Source of the DNA: Halobacteria archaeon
Lineage (GTDB): Bacteria; Pseudomonadota; Gammaproteobacteria; UBA9214
Length of the DNA stretch: 9,432 nucleotides
Reading direction: 5' to 3'
NCBI GenBank assembly: GCA_013041945.1
Contig: JABDRC010000042.1
Location: forward strand, 1-9,432
A model generated the notes under the pieces. That model saw only the letters and a list, made by a program, of their open reading frames with translations, did no database searches and had not been told where the DNA came from. Shown piece after piece: positions 1 through 6,290 of this stretch (position 1 is its first letter; each line of letters starts with the position of its first letter). The translations under genes were made by a program, and so were the position numbers.

Positions 1-1
1 C

Positions 2-565
2 CTCGATCTGTGGGACAAGCGCCGCATGATGTCGCGCAACCTGTCGGGCGGGATGAAACGGCGCCTGATGATTGCCCGTGCCCTGGTGCACCGCCCCCGT
101 CTCCTGATTCTCGACGAGCCGACCGCCGGCGTGGATATCGAGATCAGGCGTTCGATGTGGTCCTACCTGCGCGAGATCAACGCCGCCGGGACCACCATCA
201 TCCTGACGACCCATTACCTGGAAGAGGCGGAAAGCCTGTGCCGCAACATCGCCATCATCGACGAGGGTGAGCTGATCGAGAATACGAGCACGCGCAGCCT
301 GCTCAACACCCTCAGCATGGAAACCTTCGTGCTGGACCTGGACACGCCCCTGGCGGAGTTGCCGGAACTGGAGCAGCACCGGCTGGTGCGGGTGGACGAG
401 AACACCCTGGAGGCGGAGATCCGTCGTGATGAATCGATCAATTCGCTGTTTGCCGAACTGACCCGCCAGGGTATCAAGGTCAGCAGCATGCGCAACAAGA
501 CCAATCGCCTGGAGGAGCTGTTCATGAACCTGGTGGACAACAGCCAGGACAGAATTTCACCATGA
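2..565 (+). CDS. yadG: ABC exporter ATP-binding protein, YadG-like (5' partial)
   Basis: This is the nucleotide-binding subunit of an ABC-2-type exporter. It hydrolyses ATP in the cytoplasm to drive the membrane partner encoded next. The reading frame is open to the left edge, so roughly the first 120 residues, including Walker A, lie outside; 187 codons remain. Visible motifs in order are the ABC signature LSGGMKRR (41-64), Walker B LLILDEPT with the catalytic Glu at 116-118, the D-loop AGVD, and the switch His of LTTHYLEEAE at 212-214. The C-terminal part, including SMRNKTNRLEELF, closely resembles E. coli YadG as I remember it. The stop overlaps the permease start as ATGA, which indicates translational coupling. 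The transported substrate is not evident; YadGH itself is poorly characterised. An ATG inside the window at 26 is internal, not the true start, because it precedes the signature motif by only a few residues. Confidence 0.93.
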   Translation, partial: LDLWDKRRMMSRNLSGGMKRRLMIARALVHRPRLLILDEPTAGVDIEIRRSMWSYLREINAAGTTIILTTHYLEEAESLCRNIAIIDEGELIENTSTRSLLNTLSMETFVLDLDTPLAELPELEQHRLVRVDENTLEAEIRRDESINSLFAELTRQGIKVSSMRNKTNRLEELFMNLVDNSQDRISP

Positions 566-1335
566 ATACCCGCAGCAAGCTGATCGCCCTGCAGGCCATC
601 TCGACCAAGGAAGTGCGCCGCTTTACGCGCATCTGGGTGCAAACGGTGCTGCCGCCGGTTATTACCACGGCACTGTATTTCATTATTTTCGGCAATCTCA
701 TCGGGCCGCGGATTGGCAAGATGAACGGCTTCGACTACATGGAGTTCATCATCCCCGGCCTGATCATGATGTCCGTGATCACCAATTCCTATGCCAACGT
801 GGTGTCGTCATTTTACGGTTCGAAATTCCAGCGCCACATCGAGGAAATGCTGATTTCGCCGATCCCCAATTACATCATCCTGCTCGGTTACGTGAGCGGT
901 GGCGTGACGCGCGGCCTGCTGGTCGGCATCGCCGTCACCGGCGTGTCGCTGGTGTTCAACCCGCTCAACATCCACAGCATTGCAGTCATGCTCAGCATGA
1001 TCGTGCTGACGTCCATCCTGTTTTCGCTGGCGGGCCTGATCAACGGCGTGTTTGCCAACAGCTTCGACGACATCTCCATCATACCCACGTTCGTCCTGAC
1101 GCCACTGACCTACCTGGGCGGCATCTTCTACAGCATCAGCATGCTGCCCGAATTCTGGCAGGACGTATCACTCGTCAATCCGATCCTGTACATGGTGAAC
1201 GCGTTCCGCTTCGGTTTTCTCGGCATCTCGGATATCAGCCTGTGGATTTCATATCTGATCAGCATCGGCTTCATTGTCGCGCTGTACCTGTTCAGCCTGC
1301 ACCTGCTGCGCACCGGATACGGCATTCGAACGTAA
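562..1335 (+). CDS. yadH: ABC-2 type exporter permease, YadH-like
   Basis: This 257-residue integral inner-membrane protein is the transmembrane half of the exporter whose ATPase is encoded just upstream. Its length matches E. coli YadH (about 256 residues). Hydrophobic segments lie at roughly residues 26-47, 61-81, 104-131, 139-163, 172-192 and 229-249, the six-helix plan of ABC-2 permeases. Conserved stretches include RIWVQTVLPPVIT, FIIFGNLIG, IPGLIMMSVIT, KFQRHIEEMLISP (the coupling region after the second helix) and FDDISIIPTFVLTPLTYLGG. The ATG overlaps the ATPase stop by four bases, and an AGGA-like ribosome site lies shortly upstream within the ATPase gene. The gene is intact and ends in a convergent gap that holds two REP-like palindromes, which probably end transcription. 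Assignment to the YadGH pair is firm; the substrate is unknown. Confidence 0.93.
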   Translation: MNTRSKLIALQAISTKEVRRFTRIWVQTVLPPVITTALYFIIFGNLIGPRIGKMNGFDYMEFIIPGLIMMSVITNSYANVVSSFYGSKFQRHIEEMLISPIPNYIILLGYVSGGVTRGLLVGIAVTGVSLVFNPLNIHSIAVMLSMIVLTSILFSLAGLINGVFANSFDDISIIPTFVLTPLTYLGGIFYSISMLPEFWQDVSLVNPILYMVNAFRFGFLGISDISLWISYLISIGFIVALYLFSLHLLRTGYGIRT

Positions 1336-1347
1336 TAACGCCTTGCC

Positions 1348-1372
1348 AATCGCGCGTCCCCGCGCTCCTGCG
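1348..1372 (-). repeat. REP-like palindromic element, copy A
   Basis: Read on the minus strand, this is a short palindrome that begins CGCAGGAGCG and ends GCGCGATT. Its internal stem is GCGCG (with CGCGC) around a four-base loop. It shares the AGGAGCG head and GCGAT/GCGAA tail with three other copies in the window, while the stem sequence differs and stays perfectly paired. Its head faces the head of copy B, and the two heads can also pair with each other (nine bases, 1363-1371 with 1388-1396). It lies between convergent yadH and rnd. Confidence 0.72.
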
Positions 1373-1386
1373 CCACATTAAAATCT

Positions 1387-1411
1387 TGCAGGAGCGGACG
1401 CTGTCCGCGAT
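1387..1411 (+). repeat. REP-like palindromic element, copy B
   Basis: This copy begins TGCAGGAGCG and ends GCGAT. Its perfect stem is GCGGAC (1394-1399) with GTCCGC (1403-1408) around a three-base loop. It ends five bases before the rnd stop codon. With copy A it makes a head-to-head inverted pair in the 80-base convergent gap. Such REP or BIME elements are often found between convergent genes in gammaproteobacteria and can act as bidirectional transcription ends, RNA stabilisers or gyrase/IHF sites; which role applies here cannot be told from sequence. Confidence 0.78.
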
Positions 1412-1415
1412 GCCG

Positions 1416-2591
1416 TTAAGCCTCGAGGGTTGCAGGCTGTTCTACGATCACCTGACCGTTGTGTATACCAAGCGTCAGCCTGCCATCGAGCAGGGCCGTC
1501 AGGCGGTCACCGACCAGCGGCTTGCGCCAGCCCTGCATGATGTTGCTCTCCGGGCTGCCCGCTACCAGTTGTTCCAGCTGTTTACGTGATGCGAGCACCG
1601 CCGGGTTCAGGTCATTCTCCGCCGCGCTGAGACGGACCACCGCCATGAGCATGTCCACCATGGCATCCTGCGCGGCGGACAGCGGTTTGCGCGACACCTG
1701 GTCGGGAAGGGGCTGTGGCCGGCTGCCGGCAGCGTCCCGCACCAGGTCGACCAGGCTCTCCCCGGAACGCGCCAGCAGGCGCTCATTGAGTCCGCGGATT
1801 TGCCTGAGTGCATCCGGCGTCGCGGGCCGGTGCCGGGCGATGTCGATCATGGCATCATCGCGCAGCAGCCAGCCTCGCGGACGGTCGCGCTCACGCGACT
1901 GCTCCTCGCGCCACTGCGCCAGCGCCTGCAGTACGGCCAGGCTGGCACCGCGCAGCCGGTTGGCCCCCTTGACCCTGAGCCAGGCCAGTTCCGGCGAATT
2001 CTCATACAGGGCCGGGTCGGCCAGCTGCCGGAAGTCCCCGTCCAGCCAGTCCAGACGGCCGAGCGCCGCCAGCCGCTCATGCAGCGCCCGGTAGACATCG
2101 GCCAGGAAGATGACATCGTCGGCAGCATAGCGCAACTGCTCCGGGGTGAGCGGACGTCGCGACCAGTCGGCCCGGGTGTGCAGCTTGTCGAGCGTGATAT
2201 GCAGTACGGACTTGACCAGGTTGCCGTAGCCGACCTGGTCGGGATAGCCGAGCAACGGCGCCGCAATCTGCGTGTCGAACAGGGGGGCGGGGACCCGGCC
2301 GGTCAGGTGATAGATGATTTCCATGTCCTGCCGGCCGGCATGCATGACCTTGACGATATGCTCGTTGAACAGCAGGTCCGTGAGCGGTGTGAGGTCATCC
2401 AGTGCCAGCGGGTCGACACAGACAGCCGTGCCGGGGACTGCCAGCTGCAACAGGCACAGCTTCGGATAGTAGGTCTTCTCGCGCAGAAATTCCGTATCGA
2501 TGGCGATCCAGGGTGCCTCGGCGAGCCGCTCACACAGCCCGGACAACGCGTCCGCCGTGTCGATGTAATCGAAGGGCAGGTTGCTGCTCAT
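1416..2591 (-). CDS. rnd: Ribonuclease D
   Basis: This 391-residue protein is a 3'-to-5' exoribonuclease that trims precursor tRNA and other small structured RNAs in the cytoplasm. The DEDDy exonuclease domain fills about residues 5-175. D32 and E34 lie in IAIDTEF, D89 in HAGRQDME, and Y155 and D159 in YAADDV. These match the E. coli RNase D catalytic set (D28, E30, D85, Y151, D155) with a constant offset of four. Two HRDC-type helical regions follow, about residues 210-290 and 300-375, as in E. coli (375 residues). The start is the ATG whose complement is 2589-2591; no strong ribosome site precedes it. Its gene follows the small membrane protein gene on the same strand after 22 bases, so the two are probably cotranscribed, with rnd perhaps translated by coupling or weak initiation. 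The ORF is intact and all catalytic residues are present. Confidence 0.96.
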   Translation of the reverse strand: MSSNLPFDYIDTADALSGLCERLAEAPWIAIDTEFLREKTYYPKLCLLQLAVPGTAVCVDPLALDDLTPLTDLLFNEHIVKVMHAGRQDMEIIYHLTGRVPAPLFDTQIAAPLLGYPDQVGYGNLVKSVLHITLDKLHTRADWSRRPLTPEQLRYAADDVIFLADVYRALHERLAALGRLDWLDGDFRQLADPALYENSPELAWLRVKGANRLRGASLAVLQALAQWREEQSRERDRPRGWLLRDDAMIDIARHRPATPDALRQIRGLNERLLARSGESLVDLVRDAAGSRPQPLPDQVSRKPLSAAQDAMVDMLMAVVRLSAAENDLNPAVLASRKQLEQLVAGSPESNIMQGWRKPLVGDRLTALLDGRLTLGIHNGQVIVEQPATLEA

Positions 2592-2613
2592 GCCGGCGCA
2601 TGCAAGGTGTTAT

Positions 2614-3042
2614 TCAGACATCACCTTCCACTTCGTCGACGTCGATCTGGCCGGTCATGCGCCGGCGGATATGCGACCAGGAGATGCCGATGGCGAGGAC
2701 GCCGCACAGAATGACCTCGAAGATCCACGTCATGGCCTCGACGCTGTCCGCACTGATCCAGCCCCAGTCGATCGTCATCCATACCAGCACACCAAAGAAG
2801 GCGGCCGCAAGGAACAGGCCGAAGGCGCCCAGTGACCGGCTGGTGGCGCGCAGGTAAATGGTCCAGCCGATCAGCAGCAGGATGCCGGCCAGCGCCAGCA
2901 ATGGCGTGGGTGTGGAAATGTTTTCACTGAGCCAGTGGTAGTAGGATTTGCCGGACGGGTTGTAGGTCGCAAACACCAGTATGGCTGCCGCGATGAGGCG
3001 CAGCACAAAGCCGGTTCCGGTAATTCCCCTGGATGCTGCCAT
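2614..3042 (-). CDS. Small four-helix membrane protein (possibly DUF6524)
   Basis: This 142-residue protein has four hydrophobic segments, at about residues 12-26, 47-64, 71-91 and 104-124, and a basic HIRRRM stretch after the last. The acidic C-terminal tail is probably cytoplasmic. Between helices one and two lies an aromatic motif, TYNPSGKSYYHWL, which resembles what I recall of the DUF6524 family; that name is from memory and moderately uncertain. No catalytic motif is visible and no function is assigned. I chose the ATG whose complement is 3040-3042 because GGGAGA lies seven bases upstream of it. A GTG two codons earlier would place that ribosome site too close. It is the first gene of a likely two-gene unit with rnd. 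Its promoter should lie in the intergenic region shared with the radical SAM operon. Confidence 0.8.
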   Translation of the reverse strand: MAASRGITGTGFVLRLIAAAILVFATYNPSGKSYYHWLSENISTPTPLLALAGILLLIGWTIYLRATSRSLGAFGLFLAAAFFGVLVWMTIDWGWISADSVEAMTWIFEVILCGVLAIGISWSHIRRRMTGQIDVDEVEGDV

Positions 3043-3264
3043 GGTCACTTCTCCCGTAGTGGCAACCGCGGACGTCGCGGTAATTCAGTGCGTGTGCATA
3101 CTACCTGCAATCGGGCCGCAAGCACAGCTACAGGTAAGTGCGGTAAACGCGCTAGAATGCACCCCGATGCGGCCTCAGCCAGGCGCTGTTCCAGCTGCCG
3201 GAAGCCATTAATACAAAATCGCAGGAAAACCGTACAAGCAACTGTTATAAAGATAGAAAAAAAC
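3043..3264. promoter_or_regulatory. Divergent intergenic region with candidate promoters
   Basis: This is the only sizeable divergent gap in the window, so promoters for both the minus-strand membrane protein-rnd pair and the plus-strand five-gene operon must lie in or near it. For the plus strand there are two candidates. One is a -10-like TAGAAT at 3153-3158. The other is an extended -10, TG-T-TATAAA, at 3243-3251, which would start RNA only a few bases before the radical SAM ATG. Neither has a convincing -35 box at the usual spacing. Two dyads are visible: a perfect six-base palindrome ACCGCG/CGCGGT at 3065-3081, just upstream of the minus-strand gene, and TACCTG/CAGGTA at 3102-3107 and 3131-3136. 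Either could be an operator, but nothing identifies a regulator. The last 60 bases are AT-rich compared with the surroundings. Confidence 0.35.
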
Positions 3265-4653
3265 ATGAAAATAACCCTCGTCAATCCCTACGAACTGGGC
3301 CGGCAACCCTTCGGCCTGGCGGAGCCGGCGGCCTTGCTGGCGCGGGAAGGCTGCAGCGTCAGCTGTTGTGATCTGTCAATCCAGAAACTCGACGAATGCC
3401 TGGCGGCGGACACCGGTCTGGTGGGAATTTATGTACCGATGCACACGGCCACGCGCATCGCCGTCGAAGCCCTGCCAAAGATCAGGCAGCTGTCGCCACG
3501 CGCGCGCCTGTGCATCTACGGATTGTATGCAACCATGAACGTCGACCTGTTTCGCGGGCTGGGCGTGGATGCGGTCATCGGCGGCGAGTTCGAGAGCGGG
3601 CTGCTCGAGCTGGTCAGGCGGTTGCGCGACAGCCATCAATCGCCCCCCTTCATGGCCGCGACGCGGCTCGACAAGGTGCCGTTCATCGTCCCGGACCGCA
3701 GCACGCTGCCGGCACTCGACAAATTCGCACACCTGGTCCTGCCGGACGGCACGACCCGCACCGCGGGTTTTGCCGAGACCACGCGCGGCTGCAGGTATCA
3801 CTGCAAACACTGCCCGGTGGTGCCGGTCTACGAGGGAAGGTTTTTCGTGATACCGGTGGACGTGGTCATGGCGGATATCGACGGCCAGGTCGCCGCCGGT
3901 GCGCGCCATATCTCCTTCGGTGACCCGGACTTCTTCAACGGCCCCGGTCATGCGTTGCGCATCGCGCGTGCCCTGCATGCACGCTACCCGGACCTGACCT
4001 GGGATGCCACCATCAAGATCGAGCACATCGTCAGGTACCCCGACGAGATTCGCGAGCTCGGCCGTCTCGGCTGTCTGTTTATCCTGTCGGCAGTCGAATC
4101 CGTCGATGACGCGTTGCTTGCCTTGCTGGACAAGGGCCACAGCCGTGCGGATTTCATCACTGCGCTCGCGCTCATGCGCGAAGTCGGCATCGCGCTGGCG
4201 CCGACCTTCGTCGCCTTCACGCCGTGGACACGGCTGGAACACTATATCGCCCTGCTCACCGATATCGTCACGCTGCAGCTGGTCGAGGCCGTGGCACCGG
4301 TGCAGCTGTCGATCCGCCTGCTGGTGCCGGCCGGTTCACATGTCCTCGACATCGAGGGCAGTGATAACTTCATTGGTGCCTTTGACCCGACTATCCTTGG
4401 ACACCCCTGGCAGCACCCGGACCCGCGCATGGACCGCCTGCAGCAGGACATACAGGCCCGGGTGCAGCAGGCCGAGGCCGACGGCCAGTCCCGTGCCGAT
4501 ATCTTCACCGGCATCTGGCACCTGGCGCATACGGCGGCCGACATGCCGGTCCCGCCGATTGATTTACACGCGGCCGGCGCACCCGTGCCGCGCCTGTCCG
4601 AGAACTGGTATTGCTGTGCCGAACCGACCTGCGAGCAACTGGCTTCATTCTGA
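3265..4653 (+). CDS. Radical SAM protein with CCAEP tail
   Basis: This 462-residue protein binds a [4Fe-4S] cluster and S-adenosylmethionine for radical chemistry on an unknown substrate. Residues 1-135 form an alpha/beta region like the cobalamin-binding domains of B12 radical SAM enzymes (ITLVNPYELG, IYVPMHT, IYGLYA, VIGGEFE). The DxHxxG cobalamin-ligand motif is absent, so cofactor binding is doubtful. The cluster motif CxxxCxxC is C176, C180, C183 (3790-3813), followed by a radical SAM barrel containing HISFGDPDFFNG. The C-terminus has the motif CCAEP (C450-P454, 4612-4626) with another Cys at 456. This matches, from memory, the 'CUAEP/CCAEP-tail radical SAM (seleno)protein' family, in which some members carry selenocysteine at the second position; here it is TGT, Cys. 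I chose the ATG at 3265 because ITLVNPYELG begins the first strand. A longer frame to 2935 would overlap the opposite-strand gene. It heads the operon, 12 bases before the hydrolase. Confidence 0.9.
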   Translation: MKITLVNPYELGRQPFGLAEPAALLAREGCSVSCCDLSIQKLDECLAADTGLVGIYVPMHTATRIAVEALPKIRQLSPRARLCIYGLYATMNVDLFRGLGVDAVIGGEFESGLLELVRRLRDSHQSPPFMAATRLDKVPFIVPDRSTLPALDKFAHLVLPDGTTRTAGFAETTRGCRYHCKHCPVVPVYEGRFFVIPVDVVMADIDGQVAAGARHISFGDPDFFNGPGHALRIARALHARYPDLTWDATIKIEHIVRYPDEIRELGRLGCLFILSAVESVDDALLALLDKGHSRADFITALALMREVGIALAPTFVAFTPWTRLEHYIALLTDIVTLQLVEAVAPVQLSIRLLVPAGSHVLDIEGSDNFIGAFDPTILGHPWQHPDPRMDRLQQDIQARVQQAEADGQSRADIFTGIWHLAHTAADMPVPPIDLHAAGAPVPRLSENWYCCAEPTCEQLASF

Positions 4654-4665
4654 TCGCCCGCCGCC

Positions 4666-5556
4666 TTGAAACGCATCATCTTCACCCACGGCAAGAATCC
4701 AAAGCCGACGGCCACAGCGCATCGGCAGCAGCTGTTGCGCTGCCTGCTGCATGGTGTCGCAAAGGTAGACCGGGAAATCGCGGTGGAAATCGAATCCAGC
4801 GACTGTTTCACGCTGGTTTCCTGGAGTCACCTGGTACATGCAGAGAGTCTCGATATCGTGGAGCTGCTGCCGTGGATCGACCGCCTGCTGGCCGAGGCCG
4901 ATCCGCCTGCCGATCTAAAGGCCGCGCGTCCGCTGAAGTACCGGGTCGCCCGCACCCTGTACACCATCGGCGACTACCTGCCGTGGCTGATCCCGCTGAT
5001 ACCGGACCCGCGCGTGAAGCGTTCCATCCAGGAGACCAGCCACTATTTCTGTAACCATGACAATACCGCCTGCCATATTCGCCAGCTGCAAAAGGCGCCC
5101 CTGCGCAAGGCCGCCGAACAGGGCGAAAGGGTACTGCTGATCGGGCACAGCATGGGATCGATCATCGCCTGGGATTCCCTGTGGGAGCTCCAGCACCTCG
5201 AGGGCGTGCGAACCTGCGTCGACCGCCTGCTCACGCTGGGTAGCCCGCTGGGCATGAATTACGTCCAGCGCCGGCTGGCCGGGCGTGATGCACGCCACCT
5301 CGGCCACTATCCGTGCAACATCAATGACTGGGTCAACATCTCCTCACGCGGCGACCTGGTGGCGCTGGACCCGTTGCTGGCAAATGATTTTCGCGCAATG
5401 ATCGATAACGGGTGTATAAACTCGATTCGTGACATGCGTAACGACATCCTCAACCACTATCGCGACAGCCATGGACTCAACGTGCACAAATCCTATGGTT
5501 ACCTCGTCAACCCGCATGTCGCGCAGGTGATCGCCGACTGGTGGCGCCACGCATGA
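4666..5556 (+). CDS. Alpha/beta hydrolase (lipase/esterase-like)
   Basis: This 296-residue protein has an alpha/beta-hydrolase layout. The first strand is KRIIFTHGKNPKP, whose His-Gly probably helps form the oxyanion hole. The nucleophile elbow is GHSMGS with Ser162 (codon 5149-5151). D230 in SSRGDLVALDP and H274 in NVHKSYGYL are the best candidates for the rest of the triad. No signal peptide or membrane segment is seen, so it is probably cytosolic. The arrangement of GDLVA and HxSY resembles lipases and phospholipase-type esterases, but I do not recognise a named family. The start is TTG at 4666, chosen because the first strand begins immediately; no in-frame ATG lies near and no ribosome site is evident. 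It is in the same frame as the preceding radical SAM gene, separated by one TGA and four codons. Its stop overlaps the next start as ATGA. From context it may deacylate the precursor of the phosphodiesterase substrate; that is inference. Confidence 0.85.
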   Translation: MKRIIFTHGKNPKPTATAHRQQLLRCLLHGVAKVDREIAVEIESSDCFTLVSWSHLVHAESLDIVELLPWIDRLLAEADPPADLKAARPLKYRVARTLYTIGDYLPWLIPLIPDPRVKRSIQETSHYFCNHDNTACHIRQLQKAPLRKAAEQGERVLLIGHSMGSIIAWDSLWELQHLEGVRTCVDRLLTLGSPLGMNYVQRRLAGRDARHLGHYPCNINDWVNISSRGDLVALDPLLANDFRAMIDNGCINSIRDMRNDILNHYRDSHGLNVHKSYGYLVNPHVAQVIADWWRHA

Positions 5557-6290
5557 TCGACATCCTGATCGCACATCGCGGCGAGCCGGAGAGCTGGCCG
5601 GAAAACTCACTGGCCGGCTACCGCGAGGTCCTGCGGGCGGGCGCACGCTATATCGAAACCGACGTGCAGGTCACGGCCGACGGCATACCGATCCTCAGTC
5701 ACGATCCGTCCCTGCTGAAAATAACCGACCACGACCAGATCGTCACCGACACACCTTACGCGGAAATACACTCGCTGCCCGCGGGCCATCCCGACCGCTT
5801 CGGGGACCGGTTCCTTGACCTGCGCATTGCCACCCTTGCGGAGTTTGCCGGGCTGCTGGCGGCGTGGCCCGACGCACGCGCGTTTGTGGAGATCAAGCAC
5901 GCCAGCATCACCGCCTTCGGCACCGGACGCGTCATCGATGTCATGCTGGAAACACTGGCCGGCGTGCTGGACCAGTGCATCCTGATATCCTTCGAGTATG
6001 CTGCGCTGGAGTCTGTGCGCAAGCGGTCGGCATTGCCGGTCGGCTGGGTCGTGCCGCACTGGGATGAAGACAACCGCCGGCGGGCCACCGACCTTGCACC
6101 GGATTACCTGTTCGTCAATCGCAAGCGGCTGCCGCCGCTGCCCGCACCGCTGTGGGAAGGTCCCTGGCAGTGGGTGGTCTATACCGTGAACCGGGCGGAT
6201 GAAATCGGGCCGTTACTCGAGCGGGGCTTCGACATGATCGAGACCAATGTCATTCGCAGCCTGCTCGCGGGGGAGGGGGGGCATGGCTGA
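5553..6290 (+). CDS. Glycerophosphodiester phosphodiesterase
   Basis: This 245-residue enzyme is a GDPD-family phosphodiesterase. The family hydrolyses glycerophosphodiesters, usually deacylated phospholipids, to glycerol 3-phosphate and an alcohol. Family motifs are clear: AHRG with H8, PEN at 16-18, IETDV with E35 and D37, LSHD with H50, and FVEIK with E113 and K115. These supply the general acid/base histidines and metal-binding acidic residues. The C-terminal YTVNRADEIGPLLERGFDMIETN is the usual closing strand. The length is that of cytosolic bacterial UgpQ, and no signal peptide is present. I chose the ATG at 5553, which overlaps the hydrolase stop as ATGA, over a GTG four codons earlier; the protein then begins MIDILIAHRG. 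The end overlaps the next gene by eight bases. The neighbours suggest its product is passed to the GlpD-like dehydrogenase. Substrate preference cannot be read from sequence. Confidence 0.94.
   Translation: MIDILIAHRGEPESWPENSLAGYREVLRAGARYIETDVQVTADGIPILSHDPSLLKITDHDQIVTDTPYAEIHSLPAGHPDRFGDRFLDLRIATLAEFAGLLAAWPDARAFVEIKHASITAFGTGRVIDVMLETLAGVLDQCILISFEYAALESVRKRSALPVGWVVPHWDEDNRRRATDLAPDYLFVNRKRLPPLPAPLWEGPWQWVVYTVNRADEIGPLLERGFDMIETNVIRSLLAGEGGHG

Noticed and set aside
1387..1411. CRISPR-type repeat, because similar palindromes recur at both ends of the window
   Set aside because: There are only inverted pairs at two distant sites, with no regular spacers and no cas genes; the stems vary in a paired way, as in REP elements.
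1800..2714. A 304-codon plus-strand open frame opposite rnd
   Set aside because: It is antisense to the HRDC and exonuclease domains of RNase D, which are certain; the frame is a by-product of codon bias.
2935..3264. A long N-terminal extension of the radical SAM frame upstream of 3265
   Set aside because: It overlaps the start of the opposite-strand membrane protein and its composition is not protein-like. The natural first strand ITLVNPYELG starts at the ATG at 3265.
3043..3264. A small RNA or riboswitch in the divergent gap
   Set aside because: Only short dyads are visible, with no conserved aptamer pattern and no hairpin followed by a T-run.
3376..4242. A long minus-strand open frame opposite the radical SAM gene
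   Set aside because: It lies entirely within the coding region that carries the CxxxCxxC motif; the translation is low-complexity in charged residues with no family features.
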